Below are positions 25,347 to 33,848 of a stretch of 44,589 nt of DNA, piece after piece. Position 1 is the stretch's first letter. Each line of letters starts with the position of its first letter. Under the pieces are notes generated by a model. The model was not told the DNA's origin. It searched no databases and saw nothing but the letters and a program-made list of their open reading frames with translations. The DNA is from Clostridia bacterium (GTDB lineage: Bacteria; Bacillota; Clostridia; Oscillospirales; CAG-272). The position numbers and the translations under genes were made by a program. Where the stretch lies: the NCBI GenBank assembly GCA_017412675.1, contig JAFPWV010000152.1, positions 1-44,589 of the forward strand, read 5' to 3'.

Positions 25347-27656
25347 ATGAAACGTATCCTGCTCTGCGCAATCCTCGCGGCAGTCCTGACGATTTCTCTC
25401 GCGGTCGGCGCCTCCGCGCTCGGCGAAGAGATGATCATCGCGACCGGCACCCCGAAGATCGACGGCGTCATCGACGATATCTGGGCGACGGCGGACCGCC
25501 AGCAGCTCGGTTACTGCAAGGCCGGCGATCGAAAGGTCGACGCGTACACCCTCCCGGAAGACTGCTCCGTGTACGCCTCCGCGCTCTACGACAACACCGC
25601 GCTCTACTTCCTCTTTGAAATCACCGACAACGAATTCGCGTTCGACTCCTCCGTCGGCGACTGGAAAAACGACGCCATTTATCTCTACATCGACGAGATC
25701 GGCGACGGCGACCCGACGTGGACCGATCAGCAGGCCCAGATCGCCCTCATCCCCGAGGACGGCTGGGAACTGATCCCCCGCAAGGGCGCGACCCCGGCGG
25801 ACTACGAATTAGCCTACACCTTCCCGACGGCCACGACCTGCGTCATCGAGTTCAAGTACGTTCCCCGTGAGCTCGCGCTGAAGGAAGGCACGGAATTCAC
25901 CCTCGACTTCCAGTACAACGATTCCATCCCCGGCGGGACCCGCGATTACTGCCTCGGCTGGTCCGACGAGACCGACGACGCCTCGAACAACTCCGCGTGC
26001 TGGGGCTTTGCGACCCTCGGCGGCGCAGGCACGGCTTCCGCTCCTGCCGCTGCTGGAACGCCCGGCAACTGGACGAACACGAACTTCACCGCCTCCTTCG
26101 ACGATCCCGACTGGCACTCCTCCTCCGATGACATCGAATTCGAGGACACCTGGGTCGCCGGGGAGTCCAACGCCCGCTGCAACGACGGCTCCTACTACGT
26201 CTATCTGAAGAACGACGGGCTCGGCGACTACTCCGTCGAGTTCGAGGTCAAGGAAGACGGCACCTACGAGGTCGCGATCTGCCTGATGGCATGGGAAAAA
26301 TCCGTTCCCCGCGCCACCAACGTGAAGGTCGACGACTCCGACTGGGTCCGCCTCGAATTTGACTACGAAAACGAAGACAAGCAGCTCGAACAGTTCATCA
26401 CCGGCCTGACCATCCCGCTCACCAAGGGAACCCACAAGCTGACCCTCGGCCTGCCGGACGGCCACGACGACTCCACCCTCAAGACCCTCTACTTCGACTA
26501 CTTCTTCCTCCGCAAGGTCGGCGACATGGGCGCGGCTCCCGCAGCTGCTTCCTCCGCCGAGCTGCTCGCGAAGTCCTTTGACACCATCTTCGTCGACGGC
26601 GAGATGATGGTCGACGGCAGCGCGAACGTGTGGCTCGCCGATAACCCGGTCGAGGGCGACATCGTGCAGCTCGAGGTCCGCGGCTGGACCCACATCAGCA
26701 CCCCGATCCAGGGCTATGCGTACACCATCGACGGCGGCGCTGCCGTGAAGTCCGAAGACTTCATTCAGGACAGACCTGACGTCAAGGCCGTGATCCATGA
26801 AGAAGCGGAAGGCTTCGACATTGCGATCGACGTCTCCGAGGTCGGCGCGGGCGATCACGTCATCAAGATCTTTGCGATCGACGAAAACGGCGGCCTGGTC
26901 GACTCCACGTTTGAATTCCCCTTCACGCAGACCGGCGGCGCTTCTGCTGCGGCTCCTGCGTCCGGCTACCCGGCATCCGGTGAATCCGGCAACTTCATGA
27001 TGGGCAAGATCATCGGCAACGAGACTGGTTGGGACGGCACGGCTGGCTCCGGCGCAGCTTCCGCATTCGACGGCAAGGCGGAAACCTTCTTCGATCCGCT
27101 CGGCGTCGGCGACGGCTACTGCGGCATGGAATTCGACGAACCCTACATCCTCGAAAAGGTTGCGATCCTGTCCCGCTCCACCTTCCTTGACCGCTTCTAC
27201 GGCGGCTCCATCGAAGGCTCGAACGACGGCGAGGAGTGGGAGACCCTCTGGGAATCTGAGGAAGAAGCTCCCTCCGCAACGGAATACAACATCGTGACCG
27301 AGTTTGACAACAACTACGGCTACAAGATGTTCCGCTACATCAACTGGCTGAAGCACGGCGACGTTGCGGAAGTCGAATTCTACGGCAAGCCCGGCACGGC
27401 GGAACGTCCGGCGGAGGAACCGAAGGCGGAAGAGCCCAAGGCGGAAGAACCGAAGGCAGAGGAACCGAAGGCCGAAGAACCGGCTGCGGAACCCGAACCC
27501 GAGACGCCCGCTGAGACTCCGGCTGAGACCCCGACCGAAACGCCCGCTGAAAAGCCCGCTGAGACCGCGAAGTCCGGCTGCGGCTCGATGATCGGCGGCG
27601 GCATGATCGTGCTCGTCACCATCCTCGGCTCTGCCTGGATCTCGAAGAGAAGATAA
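25347..27656 (+). CDS. Secreted, C-terminally anchored multi-domain carbohydrate-binding protein
   Basis: 769 residues. A signal peptide (1-24) is followed by a CBM9-like domain (about 28-215, KIDGVIDDIWATAD and LYFLFEITD), a CBM6/35-like sandwich (about 232-385), an Ig-like domain (about 400-530) and an F5/8-type discoidin (CBM32-like) domain (about 545-690, with ASAFDGKAETFFDP). A linker of five EEPKA-type repeats and Pro-Glu-Thr repeats leads to KSGCGSMIGGG, a hydrophobic helix and SKRR. No catalytic domain is seen. AAAGGAA precedes the ATG. It probably holds polysaccharide at the cell surface. Codon use is markedly biased toward optimal codons, which suggests high expression. Domain boundaries are estimates. 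Confidence 0.85.
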   Translation: MKRILLCAILAAVLTISLAVGASALGEEMIIATGTPKIDGVIDDIWATADRQQLGYCKAGDRKVDAYTLPEDCSVYASALYDNTALYFLFEITDNEFAFDSSVGDWKNDAIYLYIDEIGDGDPTWTDQQAQIALIPEDGWELIPRKGATPADYELAYTFPTATTCVIEFKYVPRELALKEGTEFTLDFQYNDSIPGGTRDYCLGWSDETDDASNNSACWGFATLGGAGTASAPAAAGTPGNWTNTNFTASFDDPDWHSSSDDIEFEDTWVAGESNARCNDGSYYVYLKNDGLGDYSVEFEVKEDGTYEVAICLMAWEKSVPRATNVKVDDSDWVRLEFDYENEDKQLEQFITGLTIPLTKGTHKLTLGLPDGHDDSTLKTLYFDYFFLRKVGDMGAAPAAASSAELLAKSFDTIFVDGEMMVDGSANVWLADNPVEGDIVQLEVRGWTHISTPIQGYAYTIDGGAAVKSEDFIQDRPDVKAVIHEEAEGFDIAIDVSEVGAGDHVIKIFAIDENGGLVDSTFEFPFTQTGGASAAAPASGYPASGESGNFMMGKIIGNETGWDGTAGSGAASAFDGKAETFFDPLGVGDGYCGMEFDEPYILEKVAILSRSTFLDRFYGGSIEGSNDGEEWETLWESEEEAPSATEYNIVTEFDNNYGYKMFRYINWLKHGDVAEVEFYGKPGTAERPAEEPKAEEPKAEEPKAEEPKAEEPAAEPEPETPAETPAETPTETPAEKPAETAKSGCGSMIGGGMIVLVTILGSAWISKRR
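27412..27570 (+). repeat. In-frame repeats coding EEPKA and PAETP linker
   Basis: Five near-identical 15-bp units code Glu-Glu-Pro-Lys-Ala, followed by 12-bp units coding Pro-Ala-Glu-Thr. They make an extended acidic wall-spanning linker. Slippage could change the copy number between strains. Confidence 0.85.
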
Positions 27657-27696
27657 GCTCCCGCCCGTGATGGGCAGAATTGAATGAATCATGGCA

Positions 27697-27738
27697 CCTC
27701 GCCGCGTTGTGTTCAGGCATAGCGCGGTGAGGTTTTTT
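27697..27738 (+). terminator. Terminator of the CBM protein gene
   Basis: CCTCGCCGCG (27697-27706) pairs with CGCGGTGAGG (27723-27732) with one G-U pair, followed by six T. Confidence 0.9.
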
Positions 27739-27801
27739 CTGCCGTCCCGGCACAGGGAAGGGGATTTTTGTATTTTTATTCACAAAAAGCTTTCAAAACG
27801 G

Positions 27802-27830
27802 TTGAAAAACGAGGGATCCTCTGGTATAAT
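27802..27830 (+). promoter_or_regulatory. Promoter of the second solute-binding lipoprotein
   Basis: TTGAAA at 27802-27807, 17-bp spacer, TATAAT at 27825-27830. The leader to the ATG is about 125 nt, long for this window, and contains small hairpins (GCTGC/GCAGC near 27870; CCGG-rich pairs near 27898-27922). No riboswitch class is recognised. With the terminator at 27697-27738 this accounts for the gap 27657-27960. Confidence 0.85.
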
Positions 27831-27960
27831 AAAAACGGACAAAACCTGCTCCGCAGACAGACCGGCTGCCGGGCAGCTTCCGCTTTTCCGACGCCGAAAC
27901 CGGATCGCGCCGGACCGGGAGACCGTTTGACAGCATGATTCATGAGAAAGGATTCGTACG

Positions 27961-29436
27961 ATGAAAAAGCAGTTGTGTTTGATCCTCGCCGTCCTGATGC
28001 TGGCGCTCACGTTCAGTGCCTGCTCCGAAAAGCCGGGCGGCGAGCAGCATGCGCAGGATCCATCCGTACCGGAGAACGTCCAGCCTGCCGCGGATGAGCA
28101 GGACGATGAGGCGGAAGTCTTCGCGGCAAAGATCCCGGCCGGGACCGATCTCGGCGGCTACGGATTCCGCATCCTCGTGTACGACGGGTCGAGCTCCGTG
28201 TGGCACGACGCGGACTTCTTCGCCGAGGAGCTCACGGGGGACGTGTTGAACGACGCGGTTTACCGCCGCAAGCTCACCGTGGAGGACGCGCTCAACGTGG
28301 AGATCGTGACCTGTCCGGAAAGCGCATATTGCTATACGCCGATGTACACGAGCGTGCAGTCGGGCGACGATGCCTACGATGCCGGTTTCGTCGGTCTGCA
28401 GGACAGCTTTTCCCTCGCGGAGAAGAAGATGATCTATGATCTGAATCAGATCGACGATCTGGAGCTCAGCGCGCCGTGGTGGGATCAGAACTGCGTTACC
28501 CAGCTTTCCGTCAACCACCGGAACTACCAGATCACGGGGGACATCAGCATCCTTTACCGCAAATCCATCCGCGTGCTGTACTACAACAAGGCGCTCGGGA
28601 CGAATTATCAGCTGGAGAGCCCCTATGCCATGGTCGATGAAAAGACCTGGACGGTGGACCGGCTGACGGCGCTCTGTTCCGCGGTGTCCGAAGACCTCGA
28701 CGGCAACGGTGTGTATGACGATAAAGACCGTTACGGGCTTGTCTATTCGGGGGATACCGCGCGCATCGCCTTCATCGCCTCCGGGGTGTCGTACGCGACG
28801 AAGGATGAAAACGACCTGCCCGTTCTGACCTTCTACAGTGAAAAGACCGTCTCTGTCTGGGACAAATACGCCGATCTCCTCCTGAATCCGCAGATCTCGG
28901 CCAACTGCAGCAAAAACCCGTGGGAATACGAAAAGATGTTCCTCGCCGATCAGGGGCTGTTCTGCTGCATGGAACTGCACCATGTGGAGGGGCTGCGCGA
29001 AATGGACCACGACTTCGGCATTCTCCCCCTGCCGCTGTTCGACGAGGCACAGGACGACTATCATGTGATGGTCAACTTCGGTCCCGCGGCAGCCTGCCTG
29101 ATCCCCGTCACGAATCTCGAGCTGTCCCGGACGGCATGGGTGCTCGATTCGCTCGGCGCGGAAGGGAAGAACACGCTGACCCCCGCCTATTACGACAGCT
29201 ATCTGAAGGGCAAGACGACCCGGGACGAGGAATCCCGCGCGTCCCTCGAGATCATCTTCAACTCCGTATTGTATGACGTCGGCGCGTGCTTCGACTGGGG
29301 CGACATCACCCACCTGCCGCGCGAACTGCTCGACAGCGAAAGCCGCGACATCGCGTCCGTTTATCAGAAGAAGGAAAAGCTCGTGATGAAAGCGATGGAG
29401 CGCTCGATCAAGAGCTTTACCGAAGAGACGCCGTGA
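27961..29436 (+). CDS. Orphan extracellular solute-binding lipoprotein (paralogue)
   Basis: 491 residues with signal peptide and lipobox FSAC (Cys21), an acidic tether, then a family 1-type binding protein. It is a distant paralogue of the protein at 11037-12515: ELTGDVLNDAVYRR aligns with ELTGESLNDAIYKR, and both have KTWTVD/GEWTVD followed by a Ca-loop-like DLDGNGVYDDKDRYG (245-259). GAAAGGA lies before the ATG. No transporter genes adjoin. Role in oligosaccharide capture is inferred. Confidence 0.85.
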   Translation: MKKQLCLILAVLMLALTFSACSEKPGGEQHAQDPSVPENVQPAADEQDDEAEVFAAKIPAGTDLGGYGFRILVYDGSSSVWHDADFFAEELTGDVLNDAVYRRKLTVEDALNVEIVTCPESAYCYTPMYTSVQSGDDAYDAGFVGLQDSFSLAEKKMIYDLNQIDDLELSAPWWDQNCVTQLSVNHRNYQITGDISILYRKSIRVLYYNKALGTNYQLESPYAMVDEKTWTVDRLTALCSAVSEDLDGNGVYDDKDRYGLVYSGDTARIAFIASGVSYATKDENDLPVLTFYSEKTVSVWDKYADLLLNPQISANCSKNPWEYEKMFLADQGLFCCMELHHVEGLREMDHDFGILPLPLFDEAQDDYHVMVNFGPAAACLIPVTNLELSRTAWVLDSLGAEGKNTLTPAYYDSYLKGKTTRDEESRASLEIIFNSVLYDVGACFDWGDITHLPRELLDSESRDIASVYQKKEKLVMKAMERSIKSFTEETP

Positions 29437-29474
29437 CGGCTCCCGCAGGAATTGCGCCGAACACGAACAAACAG

Positions 29475-29510
29475 AAAAGGAGCAATGCGTTATGCACGGC
29501 TCCTTTTTTT
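29475..29510. terminator. Bidirectional terminator between lipoprotein and SGNH genes
   Basis: AAAAGGAGC (29475-29483) pairs with GCTCCTTTT (29499-29507) and the T run continues to 29510. The loop has a small TGC/GCA pairing. The A run on the left gives a T run for the convergent gene. Confidence 0.92.
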
Positions 29511-29542
29511 ACGGTCGTTCGTCGAATACCGGTGGATTTGCC

Positions 29543-30163
29543 TTATTTCAGCTGCCCGAAGAGCTTGTCGAAGGCGTCGGCGTAGTATCCGGCGATCAGT
29601 CTCGCGCCCGCTTCCGTCGGATGAACGCCGTCTGCCGCCCATGCGGTCGGCGCTTCACCGATGCAGTGGGACGCAAACAGCCCGTCCATCGGGAGAAACG
29701 CGTCCGCATATTCGCGCGCCAGCTTCCGCGTGATCTGGATCTTCGGATCGAGGTCGATGTGGAAGAATTCCTTGTCCGGCACGGGCAGAAGGAACTGCTC
29801 GATCAGGAGGATCTTCGCGCGGGTCTTTGCCCGGATCTCCGTGAGCAGGTAGCGGTAGCATTCCTCGAAGTATTCGTGGGGCATCCAGTTCCGATCCCCG
29901 GCGCGGTGCCAGGTGTCGTTGATGCCGATCATGATCGAGACGAAGTCCGGCTGAAGGTCGATGCAGTCCGTCTGCCAGCGGTCCCGCAGATTCTCCGCGC
30001 GGTGTCCGCCGATGCCGAGGTTGATGAACTCGAATGCGGTGCCGGGATGGCGGTTTTTGATCAGCTCGGCGGTGTATTTCGGATACCCGTAGCCGAGATC
30101 GTGGTAGTCTTCGCGGCTTCTGCCGGCGTCGGTGATGCTGTCGCCCTGGAATAGGATTCTCAT
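29543..30163 (-). CDS. SGNH/GDSL-family hydrolase
   Basis: 206 residues of a single-domain SGNH hydrolase. Block I is FQGDSITDAG (nucleophile Ser9), the Gly block is in NLGIGG, block III is GINDTW (80-85) and block V is DGVHPT with Asp178 and His181, so the catalytic set is complete. No signal peptide. Such proteins are often annotated as acetylxylan or rhamnogalacturonan acetyl esterases; substrate unknown. ATG 30163 has AGGAGG 7 bases upstream; the longer open frame above it is antisense to other genes. It is divergent from the GH39 operon. Confidence 0.9.
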   Translation of the reverse strand: MRILFQGDSITDAGRSREDYHDLGYGYPKYTAELIKNRHPGTAFEFINLGIGGHRAENLRDRWQTDCIDLQPDFVSIMIGINDTWHRAGDRNWMPHEYFEECYRYLLTEIRAKTRAKILLIEQFLLPVPDKEFFHIDLDPKIQITRKLAREYADAFLPMDGLFASHCIGEAPTAWAADGVHPTEAGARLIAGYYADAFDKLFGQLK

Positions 30164-30251
30164 GAGAAGACCTCCTCTGAAGTGTGATGGATGGCTTGCC
30201 GGTGCGATCCGCGGCCTCTCGGGACAAGGCGGCGCGGATGCTGTCTGCCAT

Positions 30252-30280
30252 AGTATATCACGAAACGAAGCGCTTGGCAA
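30252..30280 (-). promoter_or_regulatory. Promoter of the SGNH gene (minus strand)
   Basis: On the minus strand TTGCCA (30275-30280), 17-bp spacer, TATACT (30252-30257). Confidence 0.75.
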
Positions 30281-30350
30281 GGGGATCTGTGAAAATGGCC
30301 GTCCGATTTGCACAGCGGAGCAAAAAGCCTCCCGGCTTTCGGAACAATCC

Positions 30351-30379
30351 TTGACAACCGTTCCCCCGCAGGGTATAAT
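30351..30379 (+). promoter_or_regulatory. Promoter of the GH39 five-gene operon
   Basis: TTGACA at 30351-30356, 17-bp spacer, TATAAT at 30374-30379, perfect boxes. Confidence 0.92.
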
Positions 30380-30439
30380 AAGAGCATCAAGCAGGCGTCC
30401 TCCGCCCTGCCGTGACTTTTGGAACAAGGAGCAGCGACC

Positions 30440-31807
30440 ATGGCTCAGATCAACGTGGATTTTCAGACCATCACAGGCAGAATCAAACCCATGCACAGCG
30501 TCAACAACGGCCCCATCGTCCCGCAGGCGCACAGCTTCGGGAATTTCGACGATTACGCCGCCGCTAAATTCCCCTTCGCGCGCACGCACGACGCTTCCTT
30601 CACACCCGCTTACGGCGGACCTCACACCGTCGATATCCTGGCCATCTTTCCCGATTTCGACGCGGACGAGAACGATCCCGCCTCCTACGACTTCGATCTG
30701 ACGGACGAATACATGGAGAACATCCTCGCCTCGGGGACGAAGGTCTTCTACCGCCTCGGGAACCGGATCGAGCACGAATCGAAGCGTTACGGCTCCATCC
30801 CGCCGAAGGATTATGCGAAATGGGCGCGCATCTGCGAGCACATCATCCGGCACATGAACGAGGGATGGGCCGACGGCCACCATTACGGCATCGAATACTG
30901 GGAGATCTGGAACGAACCCGATGTGAATCCGCAATGCTGGGACGCGCCCGTCGAGGACTTCTTCCCGCTCTACGACACCGCCGTCCGGCATCTGAAAAAG
31001 TGCTTCCCGGATCTCAAAATCGGCGGTCCCGCCGCGTCGTACGTCTTCAACCATTGGCTCGTCGAAGGGCTGTTCCGGTACATCACGCGCGATCCCGCCG
31101 ATCCCGCCCCGATGGACTTCTTCTCCTTCCACCACTATGGCCGTGAACCGGACGATTTTGCGCGGGATGCGGAAAAAGCGCGCGAGCTCGCCGACCGGTA
31201 CGGCTATCCCGACGCCGAATTGATCCTGAACGAGTGGAACTATGTGCGGGCATGGACGCGGGAAGAACTGCTGACGTCCTATTACACGATCATCGGGCTG
31301 AAGGGTTCGGCGTTCGTGGCCTCCTCCGTGCTCACGGCACAGCATTCGCCGCTCGATCACTTCATGTACTATGATGCCAGCTACAGCGTGAAGTGGAACG
31401 GTCTCTTCGACAGCTATTCGCAGAAGCCGCTCAAATCCTATTATTCGCTGAAATCGTTCGGGGAGCTCTACGATCTCGGCACGGAAGTGCGCGCAGATTC
31501 CGACACGCACGGCATCCATGCCGCTGCGGCAAAATCCGAAGACGGCAGCGAGGCGGCGATCCTCTTGTCGTATTATCTCGATCATCCCTCCATCGACGGC
31601 ACGGGAGCGGACGATCAGGCCGTCAGCCTGACGATCGGCTGGGAGGGCTTTGCGTCGGAGAAGGGCGTGGACGTCACATACTGCGTGCTCGACGCCGCGC
31701 ATGACATGGACGTCACCGCTCAGGAAACCTTCTGGGGAGCCTCCGGGGCCCACACCTTCGCGCTGCCGCTGTACACCACGATCCTCGTCAGGCTGAAAAA
31801 GCGGTGA
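30440..31807 (+). CDS. GH39-like beta-xylosidase family glycosidase
   Basis: 455 residues, no signal peptide. The TIM barrel carries the GH39 acid/base Glu159 in EYWEIWNEPD and the nucleophile Glu265 in LILNEWNY. A C-terminal beta-sandwich begins near residue 345. GH39 enzymes are retaining beta-xylosidases, alpha-iduronidases and related activities; the choice cannot be made here. ATG 30440 has AAGGAG 8 bases upstream and is preferred to the in-frame codon at 30419. It is the first of five closely spaced genes (gaps of 28, 42, 27 and 42 bp) ended by the terminator at 35469. Confidence 0.88.
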   Translation: MAQINVDFQTITGRIKPMHSVNNGPIVPQAHSFGNFDDYAAAKFPFARTHDASFTPAYGGPHTVDILAIFPDFDADENDPASYDFDLTDEYMENILASGTKVFYRLGNRIEHESKRYGSIPPKDYAKWARICEHIIRHMNEGWADGHHYGIEYWEIWNEPDVNPQCWDAPVEDFFPLYDTAVRHLKKCFPDLKIGGPAASYVFNHWLVEGLFRYITRDPADPAPMDFFSFHHYGREPDDFARDAEKARELADRYGYPDAELILNEWNYVRAWTREELLTSYYTIIGLKGSAFVASSVLTAQHSPLDHFMYYDASYSVKWNGLFDSYSQKPLKSYYSLKSFGELYDLGTEVRADSDTHGIHAAAAKSEDGSEAAILLSYYLDHPSIDGTGADDQAVSLTIGWEGFASEKGVDVTYCVLDAAHDMDVTAQETFWGASGAHTFALPLYTTILVRLKKR

Positions 31808-31835
31808 GCGATCCGGTTCAAAGAAAGGATACCGC

Positions 31836-32579
31836 ATGGGTTACATCAGAATCACGGAAGAGAACATCGACAAGGAGCATATCTGCTGCGCCATGTCGAA
31901 TAACCAGAGCGCGCGGAAAAAAGAATGGCTCAGGGCGCGTTTCGGCGAAGGGCTGGTCTTCTACCGCAGCGAGGAGCGGGGGAAGTGCTTCATCGAGTAT
32001 ATGCCTGCGGAAAACGCCTGGGTGCCGATGATCGCGGACGGAACTATGCACATCAACTGTCTGTGGGTCTCCGGCTCGCTCAAAGGTCACGGCTACTCGA
32101 ACGATCTTTTAAACGAGTGCATCCGGGACGCGAAGGAGCAGGGCAGGGTCGGGCTTTCCATTCTGTCCTCCGCGAAAAAGAAGGGCTTCCTCGCCGATCC
32201 GAAGTATCTGACATACAAAGGCTTCCGCGTCGCGGACGAATCCGACACCGGGATCCAGCTGTGGTTCCTCCCCTTCACGGACGAAGCGGCGCCGCCCCGG
32301 TTCAAGGACTGCGCGAAGCACCCCGCTGTGACCGGGACGGGATTCGTGATCCATTATTCCGATCAATGCCCCTATACCTATTACTGGGTGCCGCGTCTCG
32401 CCGAGGTTGCAGAGGAGCACGGCATCCCGCTGCAGGTGATCCGCATCGAAAGCCGCGAGCAAGCGCAGAACGCGCCTTCCCCGGTGACGAATTTCTCCCT
32501 GTTCCGGGACGGAAAATTCCTCTCCCATGAGATCCAGTCCGAAAAGAAATTCCTCGCCCTCGCGGGAACGGCGGAATGA
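31836..32579 (+). CDS. GNAT acetyltransferase with C-terminal YoaP-like domain
   Basis: 247 residues. The N-terminal half is a GNAT fold with an acetyl-CoA loop around VSGSLKGHGYSNDLL (78-92). The C-terminal part (about 165-247), with VIHYSDQCPYTYYWVPRL, has the thioredoxin-like YoaP domain, in which the CPYT segment replaces the C-x-x-C of redox proteins. Known members are uncharacterised. AAAGGA precedes the ATG. It is the second gene of the GH39 operon; no link to sugar metabolism is evident. Confidence 0.82.
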   Translation: MGYIRITEENIDKEHICCAMSNNQSARKKEWLRARFGEGLVFYRSEERGKCFIEYMPAENAWVPMIADGTMHINCLWVSGSLKGHGYSNDLLNECIRDAKEQGRVGLSILSSAKKKGFLADPKYLTYKGFRVADESDTGIQLWFLPFTDEAAPPRFKDCAKHPAVTGTGFVIHYSDQCPYTYYWVPRLAEVAEEHGIPLQVIRIESREQAQNAPSPVTNFSLFRDGKFLSHEIQSEKKFLALAGTAE

Positions 32580-32621
32580 ACGAAACCGAAAAGCAATGTC
32601 CAATCGAGAAAGGGAAACATC

Positions 32622-33821
32622 ATGAAGCAAGTCGTTCTTCGTTTTATGGCCTGCAGCGATCTCCATTATTCGGACGATCCCGGCTGCAGGGAGAGAAAGC
32701 GTTTTGAAGAGGGCATCCGCCAGCTCTACGCCTACGCCGACACGCAGCCGTACAAGGCGGTGGATGCCGTCTACATCGTGGGGGATTTCGCCACGTCCGG
32801 CACGCTGGCGCAGATGAAGATGGTGAAGGATTCGCTGGACCGCGGCCTTCGCCCGGAGACGCTCGTCAACCTGAGCCTGGCGTCCCACGAATACCACGGA
32901 CCGGAGGGGGAAGAAGGCGCGCGCCAGCGGTTTGACGAAGTGTTCGGCCAGCCGGCAGACACGCACCGTGTGATCCGGGGCTTCCACTTCATTTCCGTCA
33001 CCACGACCGAGGGATGCCGGTTCCGCAAGCCTCAGCAGGATTTTGCGGCGCGGGAACTGGCCATCGCCCATGCCGATACGCCGAAGCGCCCGATCTTCTT
33101 TTTCCAGCATCCGCATCTCTCGGATACCGTCTACGGCAGCATCGGCTGGGGAGACGGCGCGCTCGTGCCGATCTTGACCAACTACCCGCAGGTCATCGAT
33201 TTCTCCGGTCACTCCCACGCCCCGATCAACGATCCCCGTTCGATCCATCAGGATCATTTTACATCCGTGGGGACCGGGACCTTCAGCTATTTTGAGCTGG
33301 ATGAATTCGACAAGATTTATGCGACCTTCCCGCCGGAGAGCGAGATCGCCGCGCAGATGCAGATCGTGGAGGCGTTCGACGACGGAAGCGTCCTCATTAA
33401 GCCCTACGACGTGATCACCGGACAGTTTTTCCACGACGGATGGCTCGTGGAGCGCCCGTGGGACCCGGATTCATTCGTCTACACGCGCGCGAAGCGCATC
33501 CATGAGGCTGGCACGCCGCATTTCCCGCCCGACGCGTCCCTCAGTGCCGAACAGACCGCGGAAGGCCTTCGCGTCGTCTTCGATCACGCGGACGGCGGCG
33601 GGGAGGACGTCAACGACTACGTCATCATCGTGCGGGATGCGGACGGGATCGTCGCGCGCCGGTTTGCGCTGTGGTCGCCGTACTATCTCATGAACCGGCC
33701 GGACAAGATGGTCTATACCGTCCCGCCGCTCGAGCCCGGGGACTATACCGTCACCGTCCGGGCGCGCGGATTCTGGTACAACGAATCGGACAACACGCTG
33801 GTCGAGAAGATCAGGGTCTGA
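32622..33821 (+). CDS. Calcineurin-like metallophosphoesterase with altered metal motif
   Basis: 399 residues. Motifs are SDLHY (Asp13, His15), GDFATSG (Asp55), ASHEYHG (88-92), QHPHLSD (His163) and GHSHAP (His197, His199). The usual GNH[D/E] is ASHE, so the metal-ligand Asn is replaced by Ser; the other ligands are present. A C-terminal beta domain (about 290-399) resembles fibronectin type III. No signal peptide, so the substrate is probably a cytoplasmic phosphodiester or sugar phosphate. GAAAGGGA lies before the ATG. Third gene of the operon. Confidence 0.82.
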   Translation: MKQVVLRFMACSDLHYSDDPGCRERKRFEEGIRQLYAYADTQPYKAVDAVYIVGDFATSGTLAQMKMVKDSLDRGLRPETLVNLSLASHEYHGPEGEEGARQRFDEVFGQPADTHRVIRGFHFISVTTTEGCRFRKPQQDFAARELAIAHADTPKRPIFFFQHPHLSDTVYGSIGWGDGALVPILTNYPQVIDFSGHSHAPINDPRSIHQDHFTSVGTGTFSYFELDEFDKIYATFPPESEIAAQMQIVEAFDDGSVLIKPYDVITGQFFHDGWLVERPWDPDSFVYTRAKRIHEAGTPHFPPDASLSAEQTAEGLRVVFDHADGGGEDVNDYVIIVRDADGIVARRFALWSPYYLMNRPDKMVYTVPPLEPGDYTVTVRARGFWYNESDNTLVEKIRV

Positions 33822-33848
33822 GTGCACCGACTGACACAGGGGGTTACC

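Noticed and set aside
27412-27570. CRISPR-like repeats
   Set aside because: The units are 12-15 bp, in frame and without unique spacers, so they are a protein linker.
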